Positions 1 to 9,555 of a stretch of DNA of 64,000 bases are shown in pieces. This DNA is from Planctomycetota bacterium. GTDB taxonomy: Bacteria; Planctomycetota; PUPC01; JACPCR01. A program made the translations under genes and the position numbers. How positions within the stretch are numbered: position 1 is the first letter of the stretch; the number at the start of each line of letters is the position of its first letter. Location of the stretch: the NCBI GenBank assembly GCA_027625095.1, contig JAQBXN010000026.1, positions 1-64,000 on the forward strand, in the 5' to 3' direction. The notes beneath the pieces were generated by a model. The model was not told the DNA's origin. It saw only the letters and a program-made list of their open reading frames with translations, and ran no database searches.

Positions 1-248
1 TGGAATGATAAGCGGTCGCGTCAATGAGAGGGGTGAGGCAGGAATCAACTTCTCGATGAGAGATTCGAGCGGAAACATTCATCCTGTTAATGCGGTACAT
101 GTGGGAACCGCGTGAGCGATCAGTAATTGTTGCCGCCGCAGGTGGAACACCTCTGGTGGGTACCAAAATGTTCGATGGTCAGGAATTGTGTATTCAGTTC
201 GTGGAGAACGGTGAAGTAAGAGTTTCAGAATTGAAACCGGTAGAATAA
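1..248 (+). CDS. 3' end of an unidentified gene, cut by the window edge, possibly frameshifted
   Basis: From base 2 a plus-strand frame reads a protein-like 37-residue stretch (ending NAVHVGTA) and stops at a TGA at 113-115. An overlapping frame, one base further on, is open from an ATG at 99 and ends at a TAA at 246-248; it reads a beta-rich stretch (core SVIVAAGGTPLVG, tail GEVRVSELKPVE). Either the gene ends at 115, or the two pieces are one C-terminus split by a +1 frameshift, or the second is a separate short peptide. The ATG at 99 has no Shine-Dalgarno sequence, which argues against a separate gene. I do not recognise the family. It converges on the large minus-strand gene that ends at 288. 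Confidence 0.3.
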
Positions 249-287
249 CTGATTTTCGGGGCGGAGCCCCTTGCTGGGCAATCCCGA

Positions 288-3200
288 TCAATCACCCAAT
301 GCGTGCACGGTGTTGTGGATCACTCGCTCCACAGATTTGCCATCCTTGCCCTTCACTTTGCACTTTATCTCCATGCACCAGGTGGTTTCGATTTTTGGGA
401 TTTCCAGCGATACCGTTCGGCCGTCTTCGCTAACATTGGCGTTGGCTACCTCCAGATTCTTTTCGTTGTAGTGGCGGGAGCCGTATCCTGACGTGCGCTT
501 CAGGCCCCAGATTTTTACAGCGTAGTTGCTCGCGTTCGTAGCAAACTCGGCATCGATCTCATCGCTGAAGGTGATAGACATGCCGGTTTTCTTTGCGCTA
601 AGAGCGATTGGCAGGTATGCGGGTTTACCGGTGTAGCGCAGCCGATAGAAGCCTCCCGGCTGATTGACGCTTGCGGCCCAGGCAAACATACCGGCCAAGT
701 AGAGTTGATGGTCTTTGGGATGGAAACGACCGCGCATCACTCCAGTCGGAAAATTTGGAATAGGGAACGCGCACATGCCGCCCTGCATGAGGCCGTTGAC
801 CTTTTCGTGAGGAACGATGAAGACTTTGCCATAACCGTATGAGAGATTGAGCAGCTTCCTGTTAAGAGGGCCCCATTGTTCGCTTTCGGTCCAAAGGAGT
901 TCGGCCGGCGAGCGATCAAAACTGTTCGTAATCCATACCAGTGGCGGTTCCATGGCTTCATCTGAAGAGTCGGTAACGTCGTGGTAGCCAAACATATTGC
1001 CGTAGAACTTGTCGCCGGGAACCACCCAGTTGATGCGGTTCTTGGGATTCCAGTGCCCCTCCTGGTCGGTCACGATAAACGAGCCGTCGGGGTTAACACA
1101 GACGCCATTCGCCGCCCGAAAACCCTTAGCCAGAATGTCCGTCTTCAGGCCGTCCTTACTGATGCGCAACAAGGTACCGTGGTGGGGTACGAGCGCGGTC
1201 ATCGCGTGCCGGGCGGATTTGGCGTAATAGAAATTGCCGTCTTTGTCCGTCTGCAGGCCCATAGCGAATTCGTGAAAGTGTTCCGTTACCTGGTGGTCAT
1301 TGTTGAAGCTCTCAATGTAATCAATTTCGCCATCGCCGTTGAGGTCATGAATGATGGCAAGCTGGTCTCGGCAGGTGACGTAGATTTTGCCATCGACGAT
1401 CTTGACCCCGAGAGGTTGAAAGAGCCCGGAGGCTATACGCCGCCATCGCAGGGACTGCGTCTTACCGGCTTCTGCTCCGGTCTGTTTCTCCAATCCGCTC
1501 ACCAGCCAGATACTGCCATCCCAGGCAGAGATGACGGCACGGTCTGCATCCATGAAATCAAAGCCCGACAATCGCGCCCGGCAGAACCACGGATTCTGCA
1601 CAGGGTAGGTCAGCACATCGACGGCAAAAGGTCCGTCATCATTTCCCAGTTTAGCCTCCGTAATGACCTCTCCGTCCCAGCGTTTGGGGCCGCCCTTTGT
1701 GAAGCGCAACAAATCCTGCGCGGGGTTGTTCATCGATGTTTCGGCCAGCATCGTCTCGGTCTGTTCGGGCTTGTCCGTCCGGCCGATCCAGAGTGTCCAC
1801 TTAATCGGCTTCTCGCCGGCCGGGATCTTCAATCGCAGGTCACTCTTATCTTTGAGCCACTCGAAACCGACATGGTCGCCCGCTGTGCCGGCTACCAGCG
1901 CAACCTCTGTATTGACCGGTTCGGTGGCCGGCTTGCCCCAGTTGATCTTGCCGTCATGCCCTTTATCGGTGAGGTCTTTTGCCGGGCCTTTGACTCCGTC
2001 GAACTTCCATTGGGCGACCATGTGTTCGTCATTCAAGATGTCGGTGACTTCCTTCATTTCTTTGTCACTAAATGCCTTTGAGTAGAATCTTACCTCTGGC
2101 ATTTCGCCGTCGAAGTATGTCTGGCCGAGGGGGAAATTTGTAGCAGTGAGGCCGATACGTACCACCTCAGTCGGCTGAGGCTTGCTGGGCTTGAGGCGTC
2201 CGGAGCCGTCCAGATTGCCATCTACGTAAAATTGGACGCTGCCGGTCTGGTGTTCCCAGGTCATGGCGACTTCGTGCTCCTTGCCATCTGCTACATTTGT
2301 CTTACCAGTGGCCGCCCCGACCCAGCCGATGTCCAGGGTCAGCCGGCCGCCTCGAATGAACCATGCCTTGCCATCTGCGCGCCATTGATCGCCGGGATCT
2401 GTTCGGCAGAAGATTGAACCGCCTTTGCGGGTCTTGATTTTGGCGTAGATGGTGTAATCGCCGCTGGTCATTTCGAAGTCTTTGGATTTTTCGACCTTGA
2501 TATAGGTAGCACCGTTGAAGCCGGGCCAATCCGGTTTCGGCTCTTCTTTCTCGGGTTCGGTCGGTTTAAGATTGGGGCCAAACACGATTTTGCCTTCCGA
2601 TTTCCGGGTTAGCACAATCGAATCTGCGGCACCGGGATGCCGGGCGACTTGCATGACCATGTCTTTCTTGCGAGGGCCGATGTTAAAAGTTCGGGTGTAA
2701 ACAGGGCCGGCTTTGGTCTCCTCAAGACCGGCCAGTTCCATCACGGTTGCCTCGCCAACGGTGTAATTGATGACGATTTTTTGTCCGTGCATATACAGGC
2801 CCTTGTAATGGGCCCAATAGCGCGGCAACGGGCCGTAGGGTTTGTCGTCGCGGCCGCGGATGCGTGGATCTTCCCAACTGCCCGTTTCAGGATGCGCCCA
2901 GCCGGGGCCGACCGGATTGACGAAATCTGGGGTGCCACCGACTCGAGGATGGATGGCATGCCGGCCATCGAAGTTTATGCCCCGCCAATCGATGAACTCT
3001 CCGCTCCATCCCGCGGCCATTCGAAGCGTGTCATGATCAAACGTTTGGAACTGTTTGCCTCTCGATATGCCACCCGGGCCGGGATCAAGTCGCACGGCGA
3101 TCGATTTGTAAGTGATGTTCGAGCCATCCCGATTACTGATTTCCCAAGTTCCCATCAGATGCGGGCCATAGTCCATCTCCACCCAGGGTTTCACTCGACT

Positions 3201-4184
3201 GGGGGCCGGGCCGCGGGATTTTCCGGTTGGCAGGGCCGCCAGATACGGGTCATCAACATTGGCGTACTGCGAGGTATTGTGCGTCTTCAAGTAAGCCTCG
3301 CGAATGTAGTGGACGACGTCATACTTTTCTTGAGGCACCATCCAGGGCTGCGGCTGCATCATCCCGAATCCGTGAGTGAGGGTCTGATACATGGTGAATG
3401 GATCTCCGCCGTGTTTGAACCTGTCTTTCGAAAATTTCAGAGAGGTCGGTAGAAAGCCGGGCTGATCGTGGGTGCCGTGGCAATTCACACAGACTCGGCT
3501 GTAGATTTCTTCTCCTCGCTTCAGGGCTTCGTCATCGAAGCTGCGGATCATTCCAGCATGATCGATGTCCTTTTCATATTCAGGAAGTTTTGCAGTGTAG
3601 AGCGATGCATCCGGCTTGAGCGCGTCCGCGTGCGTCGGGCCTGCATCCGCAATCTCGATCAGATAATTCACCAGATCGAGAAACTGCTGACGACTTGCCA
3701 ACTGGTCGACCAGGCCCTCAGGCATGATTGAAGGCCCGCCGCCCTTGCGTGCCTGGATGTCTTTCTTTGCAATTGTGACGACTTTTCCGTTTTGCGAGGC
3801 ATCTCGAAGGAGGATGCTGTCGCCCTTTTCATCTTCAATAAAACCAGTGTAGGTCTCCTCAGCCTTAGTCAGGATGCTGACGGTTTCGAAGCCCTCACGG
3901 ATAGTCTTGGAAGGACGCAAGACTGAATCTACCAGGTGCTCATCTGTTACCTTTCCAATGCGCGCGAGATTGGGGCCGAGCTGGCGCCCTTGATCAGAGT
4001 TTGTATGGCAGGTGATACATGCGGCCCCCGGCTGGTAGAAGACAATGGCGCCGCGGCGAGCGTCCCCTTTTTCTTTAGCCTCGACCGCAAGGGTGGCCGA
4101 GGATTCTTTGAGGAGCTGCTGAAGGAGCCCGACATGGGAGGCCGACTCTGCGCTGAGGGACGCAATAAGGAGGAGGTATGGCAT
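288..4184 (-). CDS. Secreted di-haem c-type cytochrome / LamG / propeller protein
   Basis: A 1298-residue exported protein with a short leader (MPYLLLIASLSAESA). The first CxxCH (CITCH, residues 56-60) lies in the planctomycete-type putative haem-binding domain, followed by its usual tail (RPSKTIREGFETV; PEGLVDQLASRQQFLDLV). A second cytochrome c fold carries CVNCH at 232-236. Residues of roughly 560-730 look like a LamG/concanavalin-like module (DGEMPEVRFYSKAFSDKEM), and roughly 880-1190 like an NHL/sorbosone-dehydrogenase beta-propeller (VNPDGSFIVTDQEGHW). The family is probably a periplasmic or surface redox enzyme acting on sugars, with electrons leaving through the two haems; the substrate cannot be told from sequence. 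No clear Shine-Dalgarno precedes the chosen ATG, but the leader begins immediately after it. It is transcribed alone. Confidence 0.8.
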   Translation of the reverse strand: MPYLLLIASLSAESASHVGLLQQLLKESSATLAVEAKEKGDARRGAIVFYQPGAACITCHTNSDQGRQLGPNLARIGKVTDEHLVDSVLRPSKTIREGFETVSILTKAEETYTGFIEDEKGDSILLRDASQNGKVVTIAKKDIQARKGGGPSIMPEGLVDQLASRQQFLDLVNYLIEIADAGPTHADALKPDASLYTAKLPEYEKDIDHAGMIRSFDDEALKRGEEIYSRVCVNCHGTHDQPGFLPTSLKFSKDRFKHGGDPFTMYQTLTHGFGMMQPQPWMVPQEKYDVVHYIREAYLKTHNTSQYANVDDPYLAALPTGKSRGPAPSRVKPWVEMDYGPHLMGTWEISNRDGSNITYKSIAVRLDPGPGGISRGKQFQTFDHDTLRMAAGWSGEFIDWRGINFDGRHAIHPRVGGTPDFVNPVGPGWAHPETGSWEDPRIRGRDDKPYGPLPRYWAHYKGLYMHGQKIVINYTVGEATVMELAGLEETKAGPVYTRTFNIGPRKKDMVMQVARHPGAADSIVLTRKSEGKIVFGPNLKPTEPEKEEPKPDWPGFNGATYIKVEKSKDFEMTSGDYTIYAKIKTRKGGSIFCRTDPGDQWRADGKAWFIRGGRLTLDIGWVGAATGKTNVADGKEHEVAMTWEHQTGSVQFYVDGNLDGSGRLKPSKPQPTEVVRIGLTATNFPLGQTYFDGEMPEVRFYSKAFSDKEMKEVTDILNDEHMVAQWKFDGVKGPAKDLTDKGHDGKINWGKPATEPVNTEVALVAGTAGDHVGFEWLKDKSDLRLKIPAGEKPIKWTLWIGRTDKPEQTETMLAETSMNNPAQDLLRFTKGGPKRWDGEVITEAKLGNDDGPFAVDVLTYPVQNPWFCRARLSGFDFMDADRAVISAWDGSIWLVSGLEKQTGAEAGKTQSLRWRRIASGLFQPLGVKIVDGKIYVTCRDQLAIIHDLNGDGEIDYIESFNNDHQVTEHFHEFAMGLQTDKDGNFYYAKSARHAMTALVPHHGTLLRISKDGLKTDILAKGFRAANGVCVNPDGSFIVTDQEGHWNPKNRINWVVPGDKFYGNMFGYHDVTDSSDEAMEPPLVWITNSFDRSPAELLWTESEQWGPLNRKLLNLSYGYGKVFIVPHEKVNGLMQGGMCAFPIPNFPTGVMRGRFHPKDHQLYLAGMFAWAASVNQPGGFYRLRYTGKPAYLPIALSAKKTGMSITFSDEIDAEFATNASNYAVKIWGLKRTSGYGSRHYNEKNLEVANANVSEDGRTVSLEIPKIETTWCMEIKCKVKGKDGKSVERVIHNTVHALGD

Positions 4185-4426
4185 AAGAATTCGGATTAAA
4201 AGGTGTTGGAAATTCGATAGCCGGATAATAAACGAAGTTCATCTTGATTCGCCGCCTGCAATTCGGTTGCTCCACCCCATGGGAATTTGTGACTGATGGC
4301 TATCAGATTACTGGAACAGGATGCCACCTGTGAGAAACCATGCCTGCTTTATAGTTTGAAGTTGCAGTATTGAGTATAGAATCTCGCACCCCGCATGAAT
4401 TTTCTTCACCTGAAACCAAGTGAATT

Positions 4427-5005
4427 ATGGAATATTTCATCCCGGCTTTTATGGGAATAGGTCTGAGCGCGGCCTGCGGTTTTCGGGTTTTCGTCCCGCC
4501 GTTTGTCATGAGCGTTGCCTCGCATCTTGGTTACGAAGCGTTCCAGTTCGAAGGGAATTTTGAATGGCTCGGCACCTGGCCGGCGACCGTCGCTCTCGGA
4601 ATTGCGGTAGGTGTGGAAGTCGCCGGATACTACATTCCCTGGGTGGATAATTTTCTCGATACTATTACCACCCCGCTGGCCGTCATCGCTGGAACAATGG
4701 CGACGGGAGCGATGCTTGGAGATGTCGACCCGGCGATAAGGTGGGGCCTCGCACTCATTGCCGGTGGCGGTTCTGCCGCGGTTATTCAGACCGGCACGGG
4801 GATCGCCAGGGCCGCATCCACGGCGACGACAGGTGGGCTTTGTAATCCTGTCGTCTCGACTGTCGAGGCTGGTGGTTCAATCTTTCTGTCAATCATGGCC
4901 ATAGCTCTACCCGTCGTGGCCATTGCCGTCGTGCTTGCTGTTGTGATCTGGTGCGGCAAAAAAGTGGTTGGCTGCTTCTGGAAAAAAACTGTACCTGCCG
5001 ACTGA
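4427..5005 (+). CDS. DUF4126 family integral membrane protein
   Basis: A 192-residue hydrophobic protein that opens with the family's typical start (FMGIGLSAACGFRVFVPPF). It has about four to five membrane segments, a conserved-looking WVDNFLDTITTPLAVIAG stretch near the middle and a short cationic tail after a last segment at about residues 150-178. The family has no established function. The next gene starts 40 bases downstream on the same strand, so the two may be cotranscribed. I chose the ATG at 4427 because the first helix begins there at once. The C-terminal end (KKVVGCFWKKTVPAD) should face the cytoplasm if the positive-inside rule holds. Confidence 0.8.
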   Translation: MEYFIPAFMGIGLSAACGFRVFVPPFVMSVASHLGYEAFQFEGNFEWLGTWPATVALGIAVGVEVAGYYIPWVDNFLDTITTPLAVIAGTMATGAMLGDVDPAIRWGLALIAGGGSAAVIQTGTGIARAASTATTGGLCNPVVSTVEAGGSIFLSIMAIALPVVAIAVVLAVVIWCGKKVVGCFWKKTVPAD

Positions 5006-5045
5006 AATAGTCGGAGCTTCATCTCATAACCATCAAGAAAAAAGA

Positions 5046-5804
5046 ATGGATTCTGCAAAGTTAGCCACACAACTCATCGTCGAGGGATATACCGTGATTC
5101 CCGATGCTGTTCAGGGAGAAGAACTCGAAAAAATGTCGGATGCTTTTGAGCGACGGGCGGCCGAACTCAAGAAGCGATGGATGGGTTGGGACGAAATCGC
5201 CTGCGTGCCTGAGTTGATGGCTTACATCGGCCATCCGCGGGTTATGGCGGTGATTGACGCCTTCTATGACCACTTCGGGCAGACTGCAGCGTTCGCCTGC
5301 TGCAGTGGGATTCGAGATGTGTACGACCCGGAAAAACCTCCCGGCGATTTTGATCCAACGGATCTCGAGAACGGCCCGATCGGCTGGCATGACGATGTGA
5401 CAGGAATGAAAAATCCCAGTCCCCGGTTTCTCCAGACGACAGTCACTACCCTGATTTATCTTGACGATACTTTCGTGGACAACGGCGCCTACTGTACTTC
5501 GGTCGGTAGCCACCACCTGGTCTGCAGAGAAAAAGATGGCGGGCCTGTTCTTGCCTCCCGAACCAAAGCGATAGAACACTGCGAGCTCAGACCATTGCCG
5601 GTAAAGGCTGGCAGTGTCATCGCACACCGCGCTCATAGTTGGCATGGGGTTGTTCCGCCCAGACAGCGACGTCGCGTGATGTTGCAGTGTTTCGCCGGAC
5701 GCGAGGTTTACGATATACAAAATGGCCACACCCAGGTGTCGGATGAGGTCGTAAAGTTGGTTCCGGAACCTCAGCGAAAGTATCTGTGCTGGTATTCGAA
5801 GTGA
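5046..5804 (+). CDS. Phytanoyl-CoA dioxygenase (PhyH) family protein
   Basis: A 252-residue Fe(II)/2-oxoglutarate-dependent oxygenase. The metal triad is visible: HDD at 115-117 (HxD motif) and SWHGV with the distal histidine at 200; the arginines after it (PRQRRR) should include the 2-oxoglutarate salt-bridge residue. The frame is open further upstream to 4968, but that would overlap the DUF4126 gene. The ATG at 5046 follows a purine-rich stretch (AAGAAAAAAGA) and gives the usual PhyH start, in which a short helix precedes the sentence-like GYTVIPDAV motif. The substrate is unknown; bacterial members hydroxylate many small molecules. It lies between DUF4126 and an M60 peptidase on the same strand, with no obvious common pathway. 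Confidence 0.85.
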   Translation: MDSAKLATQLIVEGYTVIPDAVQGEELEKMSDAFERRAAELKKRWMGWDEIACVPELMAYIGHPRVMAVIDAFYDHFGQTAAFACCSGIRDVYDPEKPPGDFDPTDLENGPIGWHDDVTGMKNPSPRFLQTTVTTLIYLDDTFVDNGAYCTSVGSHHLVCREKDGGPVLASRTKAIEHCELRPLPVKAGSVIAHRAHSWHGVVPPRQRRRVMLQCFAGREVYDIQNGHTQVSDEVVKLVPEPQRKYLCWYSK

Positions 5805-5868
5805 GGATTTCGGATTTCCGTATTGGTTTTAGTCTCGGCGCTTCATCTCTGGTAGCTTCAACGAGCTC

Positions 5869-8052
5869 ATGGGCAAGATAGTTTCATTTTATCTTACGCT
5901 TGCGTTCACTTTCTCTAACACTGCATCTGCTGAATTGGCCGATCGGCTACTGCCTTTGCTTGACCAGGTGAGCATGATTGACGCGCCTGGCGTACCCGGC
6001 TCGGTCTGCGTGTTTGGCGAGAATGCCTTTCCTGTCGTGAGTGCGAAGAGTGGTGGGCATCGTGTAGCCGTCATTGCTGTTTCCGAGATGAAGAGAGGGC
6101 GGCTCGCGGCATTCGGGCATACGGATTATCTGTCACCGAAAACTCTTGAGAAGGCCGATACTGGAAAGTTGCTGCTGAACATCATTCGCTGGTTGGCCGG
6201 AGAAAATGCAGGCGACAAGGCGATAGGCATCTTAGGCAATCCAGAGGTTGTAAAATGGTTTAAGAGCAAAGATGTGAAGGCTGAGCTTGTACCGGCAGAC
6301 TGGGTGAATCATCTCAGCAGCTTTAGTGTTCTTTGTTCTGGACAGAGGGATTTCAGCAAACCTGAGCAGGAAGCGATTATCGAATCTGTCGAAGCAGGTG
6401 GCGGCTTTGCCATGACCACCACCGGCTGGGGCTGGTTGCAGGTGCACCCTGGACGGAATCTCCGAACGGATCACGACGGCAACAGAATTCTCGGCAGGGC
6501 CGGTCTTGCTTTTTCCGGCAGTTTCACGCAGCGCACGGCGCCTCAGGGATTCGAGACGAGTAGTCAGCCATCAAAATACCTCCATGCTGCCGCTGCTCTG
6601 GATGCTCTGCTTGCCGGTGAACCGGCAGCGGCCGATCTGCCACAGATCTCAGCCACGGCATTAGCTGCCGGCCGAGTGGTACCGATGAGCGATAAATTTG
6701 TCCGTCCGAAACTGGAACAATTGATGACGTCGGAGACGAGCATTATCCCGACAGAAAAACAGCCGCTTACGCTGGCCAGGCATCCCCGGGATCGGCTGGC
6801 TCTCTCCTTGCGACTGCAACAGTTGAGCGCTCTGCGACCTCAGGATGTGAAAGCGCACGCGGCCGCGGATTCCTTTCCGGGCAAAGTACCTTCTGAGGCG
6901 AGACGCGTGCGGCGCTCTCTGGAAATAGATCTATCTATCCCTGATTGGCACAGCACAGGGCTTTACGCCGCGCCGGGTGATTTGATCGAATTTGAGAAGG
7001 ATACAAAGGCCCACCTGCAGGTACGCATCGGGTGCCACCAGGATCTGTTGTGGGATAAACCCGACTGGAGACGGGTACCGGAAATCACAACGACGGCAGC
7101 CTTTTCAAGACCGACGATCGAGGTCGCTTCGGCATTCGGCGGACTGATTTACATTCATGTTCAAAGGGCCATGGAGGGCAAAGCGCCGATTAAGATTAGT
7201 GGAGCTGTCGAAGCCCCTTTTTTCGTGCTCGGCAAAACAACGAACGCAGAGTGGATCAAGACGATTCGTGATCATCAAGCGCCGTGGGCTGAACTGGCCT
7301 GCGACAGCATCATCTACTCCGTGCCGTCTTCTTCGATTCGCACGCTCGAGGATCCGGAAGCTCTCATGAAAACGTGGGAAGAGGTCATGGCCGCGGTCGC
7401 CGATCTGGCGACTATTCCTCGGGAAAGAAAGCGTCCTGAACGATTCGTTCTGGACGTTCAAATCAGTGCTGGTTACATGCATTCGGGTTATCCCATCATG
7501 GCGCATCTGGACGCAGTCTACAGCATGGATCGAGTGAAACTGCTGGCCGGGCTTTGGGGGAATTTTCACGAGATAGGCCACAACCATCAAAGTCCGTTAT
7601 GGACTTTCGATGGGACGACCGAAGTTACCTGCAACCTGTTCACGCTTTACGTCTATGAAAAGATCTGTGGGATCACACCAGACAAAAACGAACGGACAAA
7701 CCCGCTGCAGGTTCAGGCCCAGACAACGAAGTATTTCGCGGATGGTGCAAAGTTCGACCGGTGGAAGCAGCAGCCCTTCACCGCGCTGATGATGTACGTG
7801 CAACTTCAGCAGGCGTTCGGCTGGGAAACATTCAAAAAAATCTTTCAGGAATACCGCACGCTCAAGGAAGATGAGCGCCCGAGGACGGATGACGAAGAAC
7901 GAGATCAATGGATGGTTAGGTTTTCGAGAACCACGGGCAAGAACCTGGGCCCATTTTTTCAGGCCTGGAACGTACCGACTTCAAAGGCGGCCAGGGAATC
8001 GATTAAGGAACTGCCAGCCTGGATGCCCGAAGGTTTTCCGCCAGGGGAGTGA
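5869..8052 (+). CDS. Secreted M60-family (enhancin-like) zinc metallopeptidase
   Basis: A 727-residue exported protein with a signal peptide at residues 1-21 (cleavage near TASA). The zinc site is HEIGH at 567-571, continuing as HEIGHNHQSP, with the third ligand Glu585 in GTTEV, so the spacing fits the M60 consensus HExxH-x(8-24)-E. The N-terminal half resembles the class I glutaminase-like domain often found ahead of M60 modules (GKLLLNIIRWLAGEN; GIFAMTTTGWGW-like stretch). A beta-rich accessory module lies at about 360-450. M60 peptidases cut O-glycosylated, mucin-like proteins in known cases, so a role in attacking glycoproteins is likely but inferred. A palindromic repeat starts 44 bases after the stop codon. 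Confidence 0.85.
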   Translation: MGKIVSFYLTLAFTFSNTASAELADRLLPLLDQVSMIDAPGVPGSVCVFGENAFPVVSAKSGGHRVAVIAVSEMKRGRLAAFGHTDYLSPKTLEKADTGKLLLNIIRWLAGENAGDKAIGILGNPEVVKWFKSKDVKAELVPADWVNHLSSFSVLCSGQRDFSKPEQEAIIESVEAGGGFAMTTTGWGWLQVHPGRNLRTDHDGNRILGRAGLAFSGSFTQRTAPQGFETSSQPSKYLHAAAALDALLAGEPAAADLPQISATALAAGRVVPMSDKFVRPKLEQLMTSETSIIPTEKQPLTLARHPRDRLALSLRLQQLSALRPQDVKAHAAADSFPGKVPSEARRVRRSLEIDLSIPDWHSTGLYAAPGDLIEFEKDTKAHLQVRIGCHQDLLWDKPDWRRVPEITTTAAFSRPTIEVASAFGGLIYIHVQRAMEGKAPIKISGAVEAPFFVLGKTTNAEWIKTIRDHQAPWAELACDSIIYSVPSSSIRTLEDPEALMKTWEEVMAAVADLATIPRERKRPERFVLDVQISAGYMHSGYPIMAHLDAVYSMDRVKLLAGLWGNFHEIGHNHQSPLWTFDGTTEVTCNLFTLYVYEKICGITPDKNERTNPLQVQAQTTKYFADGAKFDRWKQQPFTALMMYVQLQQAFGWETFKKIFQEYRTLKEDERPRTDDEERDQWMVRFSRTTGKNLGPFFQAWNVPTSKAARESIKELPAWMPEGFPPGE

Positions 8053-8095
8053 TGTGAACTTACTTGGAAGTCTGTCCTGGTATTGCGGACAAATG

Positions 8096-8208
8096 AAAGC
8101 GACGACAAGTTGGCGCTTTCCAATGAGCTCTGCAAGCCCTCAACAGTTGAGTGGGAGAATTGTCGTGCGGTTCTCTGAAATTGGAGTGCGGTAACTTGTC
8201 GCCGCTTG
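8096..8208. repeat. Imperfect inverted repeat, 29-base arms
   Basis: The arms are 8096-8124 and 8180-8208 and pair at 23 of 29 positions. The left arm also holds its own small hairpin (GAAAGCG / CGCTTTC). The element fills most of the 261-base gap between the convergent M60 peptidase and moeA, so it could fold in either transcript and help end transcription, but there is no T tract. The shape (a CGACAAGTT core ending in TCCAAT) resembles dispersed repeats I associate with Verrucomicrobiota. That is memory and is untested. Confidence 0.55.
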
Positions 8209-8313
8209 TATTTGGGAGCTTTTCATTAAGGAATGTGTCTGCAACAAAGGAATGCTGAAGGGCCGGAGAGCCCAATCAAGACGCGCCCTGGTCACGGTCA
8301 ATTTTGCCTGCCT

Positions 8314-9555
8314 TCAGTCGTATGCATAAACATCCACCTCAGCCCCTTCCGGATAACCTTCTTTCTCTTCATCAACGATCAGAAATCCATCCGCTCGCGT
8401 GGTTGAAGTAAGGATGCTGGCGCCGCTGACCCTGAGTTTGCTGATGGTGAAATCGGGCTGTATCTGAACGCGGACGAATTCCGTTCTGCCGATGCTGGAG
8501 ACGATCTTCTGGTCAAGTTTGCCACGGACTTTCCGGTAGGCGAAACCAACATCCTGACCAAGCCGGCGGCGAATGATGGAACCGAGAAAGGCATCTCCGG
8601 TAACAAATGCAGCGACTGGACTCCCGGGCAGAAGGCAGACGATCTGTTCGCCGATTCGGCCCATTCCGAAGGGGCTGCCCGGTTTCATGGAAACCCCGTG
8701 GATATCCAATTTGCCAAGCTCATGGACGACCTGTGGTGCGTAGTCTTCTTCACCCACGGAAGTACCGCCGGAGAGGACAATGATGTCTTCTTCCGAACTC
8801 TGGATAGCAGCTTTGATCGTTTCGTAATCGTCTCCCTGGATTCCTTTGAAAGTCGGCAAGCCGCCGTAGAGTTCTACGAGTGCCTGCAAAAGGTAGGAAT
8901 TACTGTCAACAATACGAGTGTCGGCGGCTTCTGAATCCGGCTCAACCAGCTCGTTTCCGGTAGGAATGATGGCGACAGTGGGGGACTTCACGACCTTTAC
9001 CTTCGCCTGATGCACTGAGGCGAGCACGCCAAGATCCTGTGGGCGGAGTCGTCGGCCCCTCTCTAACACGACATCACCGATACCTATATCTTCGCCAGTT
9101 CGCATTATGTTTTTTCCTGGTGCGACCTGGAGAGTAAAACGAATTTGTTTGCCTTCGTGCTGGGTATATTCGGCCATCATCACTGCGTTGGCGCCGGACG
9201 GAATTTCGCCACCGGTCATGATCTTCACCACCTCATTTCTGCCCATCTTGCCATCGAATGGCTGCCCTGGTAGTGCCTCTCCGATGAGATTGAAATAGAG
9301 GGGTGAATAATCTGTTGCGCCCGACGTTTCTTCGGCGTGGCAGGCATAACCATCCATCGCGGAGCGGTTGAAATAGGGCACGTTGACGGAGGAGACGACA
9401 TCTTCGGCCAGTACGCGATGGTTGGCGCTGCGGACTGAAACCGCTTCGGATGGGCCGGGTAAGACGGACTGTTGGATAAACTCTCGCACCTCCCGGAAAG
9501 ATTTGCGAGAGATGAAACCAGTCATACGGACATCATGTTGTGGTGTGGTGGACAT
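8314..9555 (-). CDS. moeA: Molybdopterin molybdenumtransferase
   Basis: A 413-residue protein of normal MoeA length that inserts molybdate into adenylylated molybdopterin, the last step of molybdenum cofactor synthesis. Hallmarks are visible in order: RSAMDGYA in domain 1, MTGGEIPSGANAVMMAEY, the PTGNELVEPD stretch, the MogA-like core with VLSGGTSVGEEDY, and GSPFGMGRIGEQIVCLLPGSPVAAFV, followed by the C-terminal beta domain. Its start codon overlaps the stop of the upstream kinase gene by one base (TGATG at 9553-9557), so it is probably translated by coupling. No other molybdenum-cofactor gene and no molybdoenzyme lies in the window. Confidence 0.92.
   Translation of the reverse strand: MSTTPQHDVRMTGFISRKSFREVREFIQQSVLPGPSEAVSVRSANHRVLAEDVVSSVNVPYFNRSAMDGYACHAEETSGATDYSPLYFNLIGEALPGQPFDGKMGRNEVVKIMTGGEIPSGANAVMMAEYTQHEGKQIRFTLQVAPGKNIMRTGEDIGIGDVVLERGRRLRPQDLGVLASVHQAKVKVVKSPTVAIIPTGNELVEPDSEAADTRIVDSNSYLLQALVELYGGLPTFKGIQGDDYETIKAAIQSSEEDIIVLSGGTSVGEEDYAPQVVHELGKLDIHGVSMKPGSPFGMGRIGEQIVCLLPGSPVAAFVTGDAFLGSIIRRRLGQDVGFAYRKVRGKLDQKIVSSIGRTEFVRVQIQPDFTISKLRVSGASILTSTTRADGFLIVDEEKEGYPEGAEVDVYAYD

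Noticed and set aside
981-2081. A 366-residue plus-strand open frame
   Set aside because: It is antisense to the haem/LamG protein, whose domain signatures are clear; the antisense frame shows no domain and arises from codon bias.
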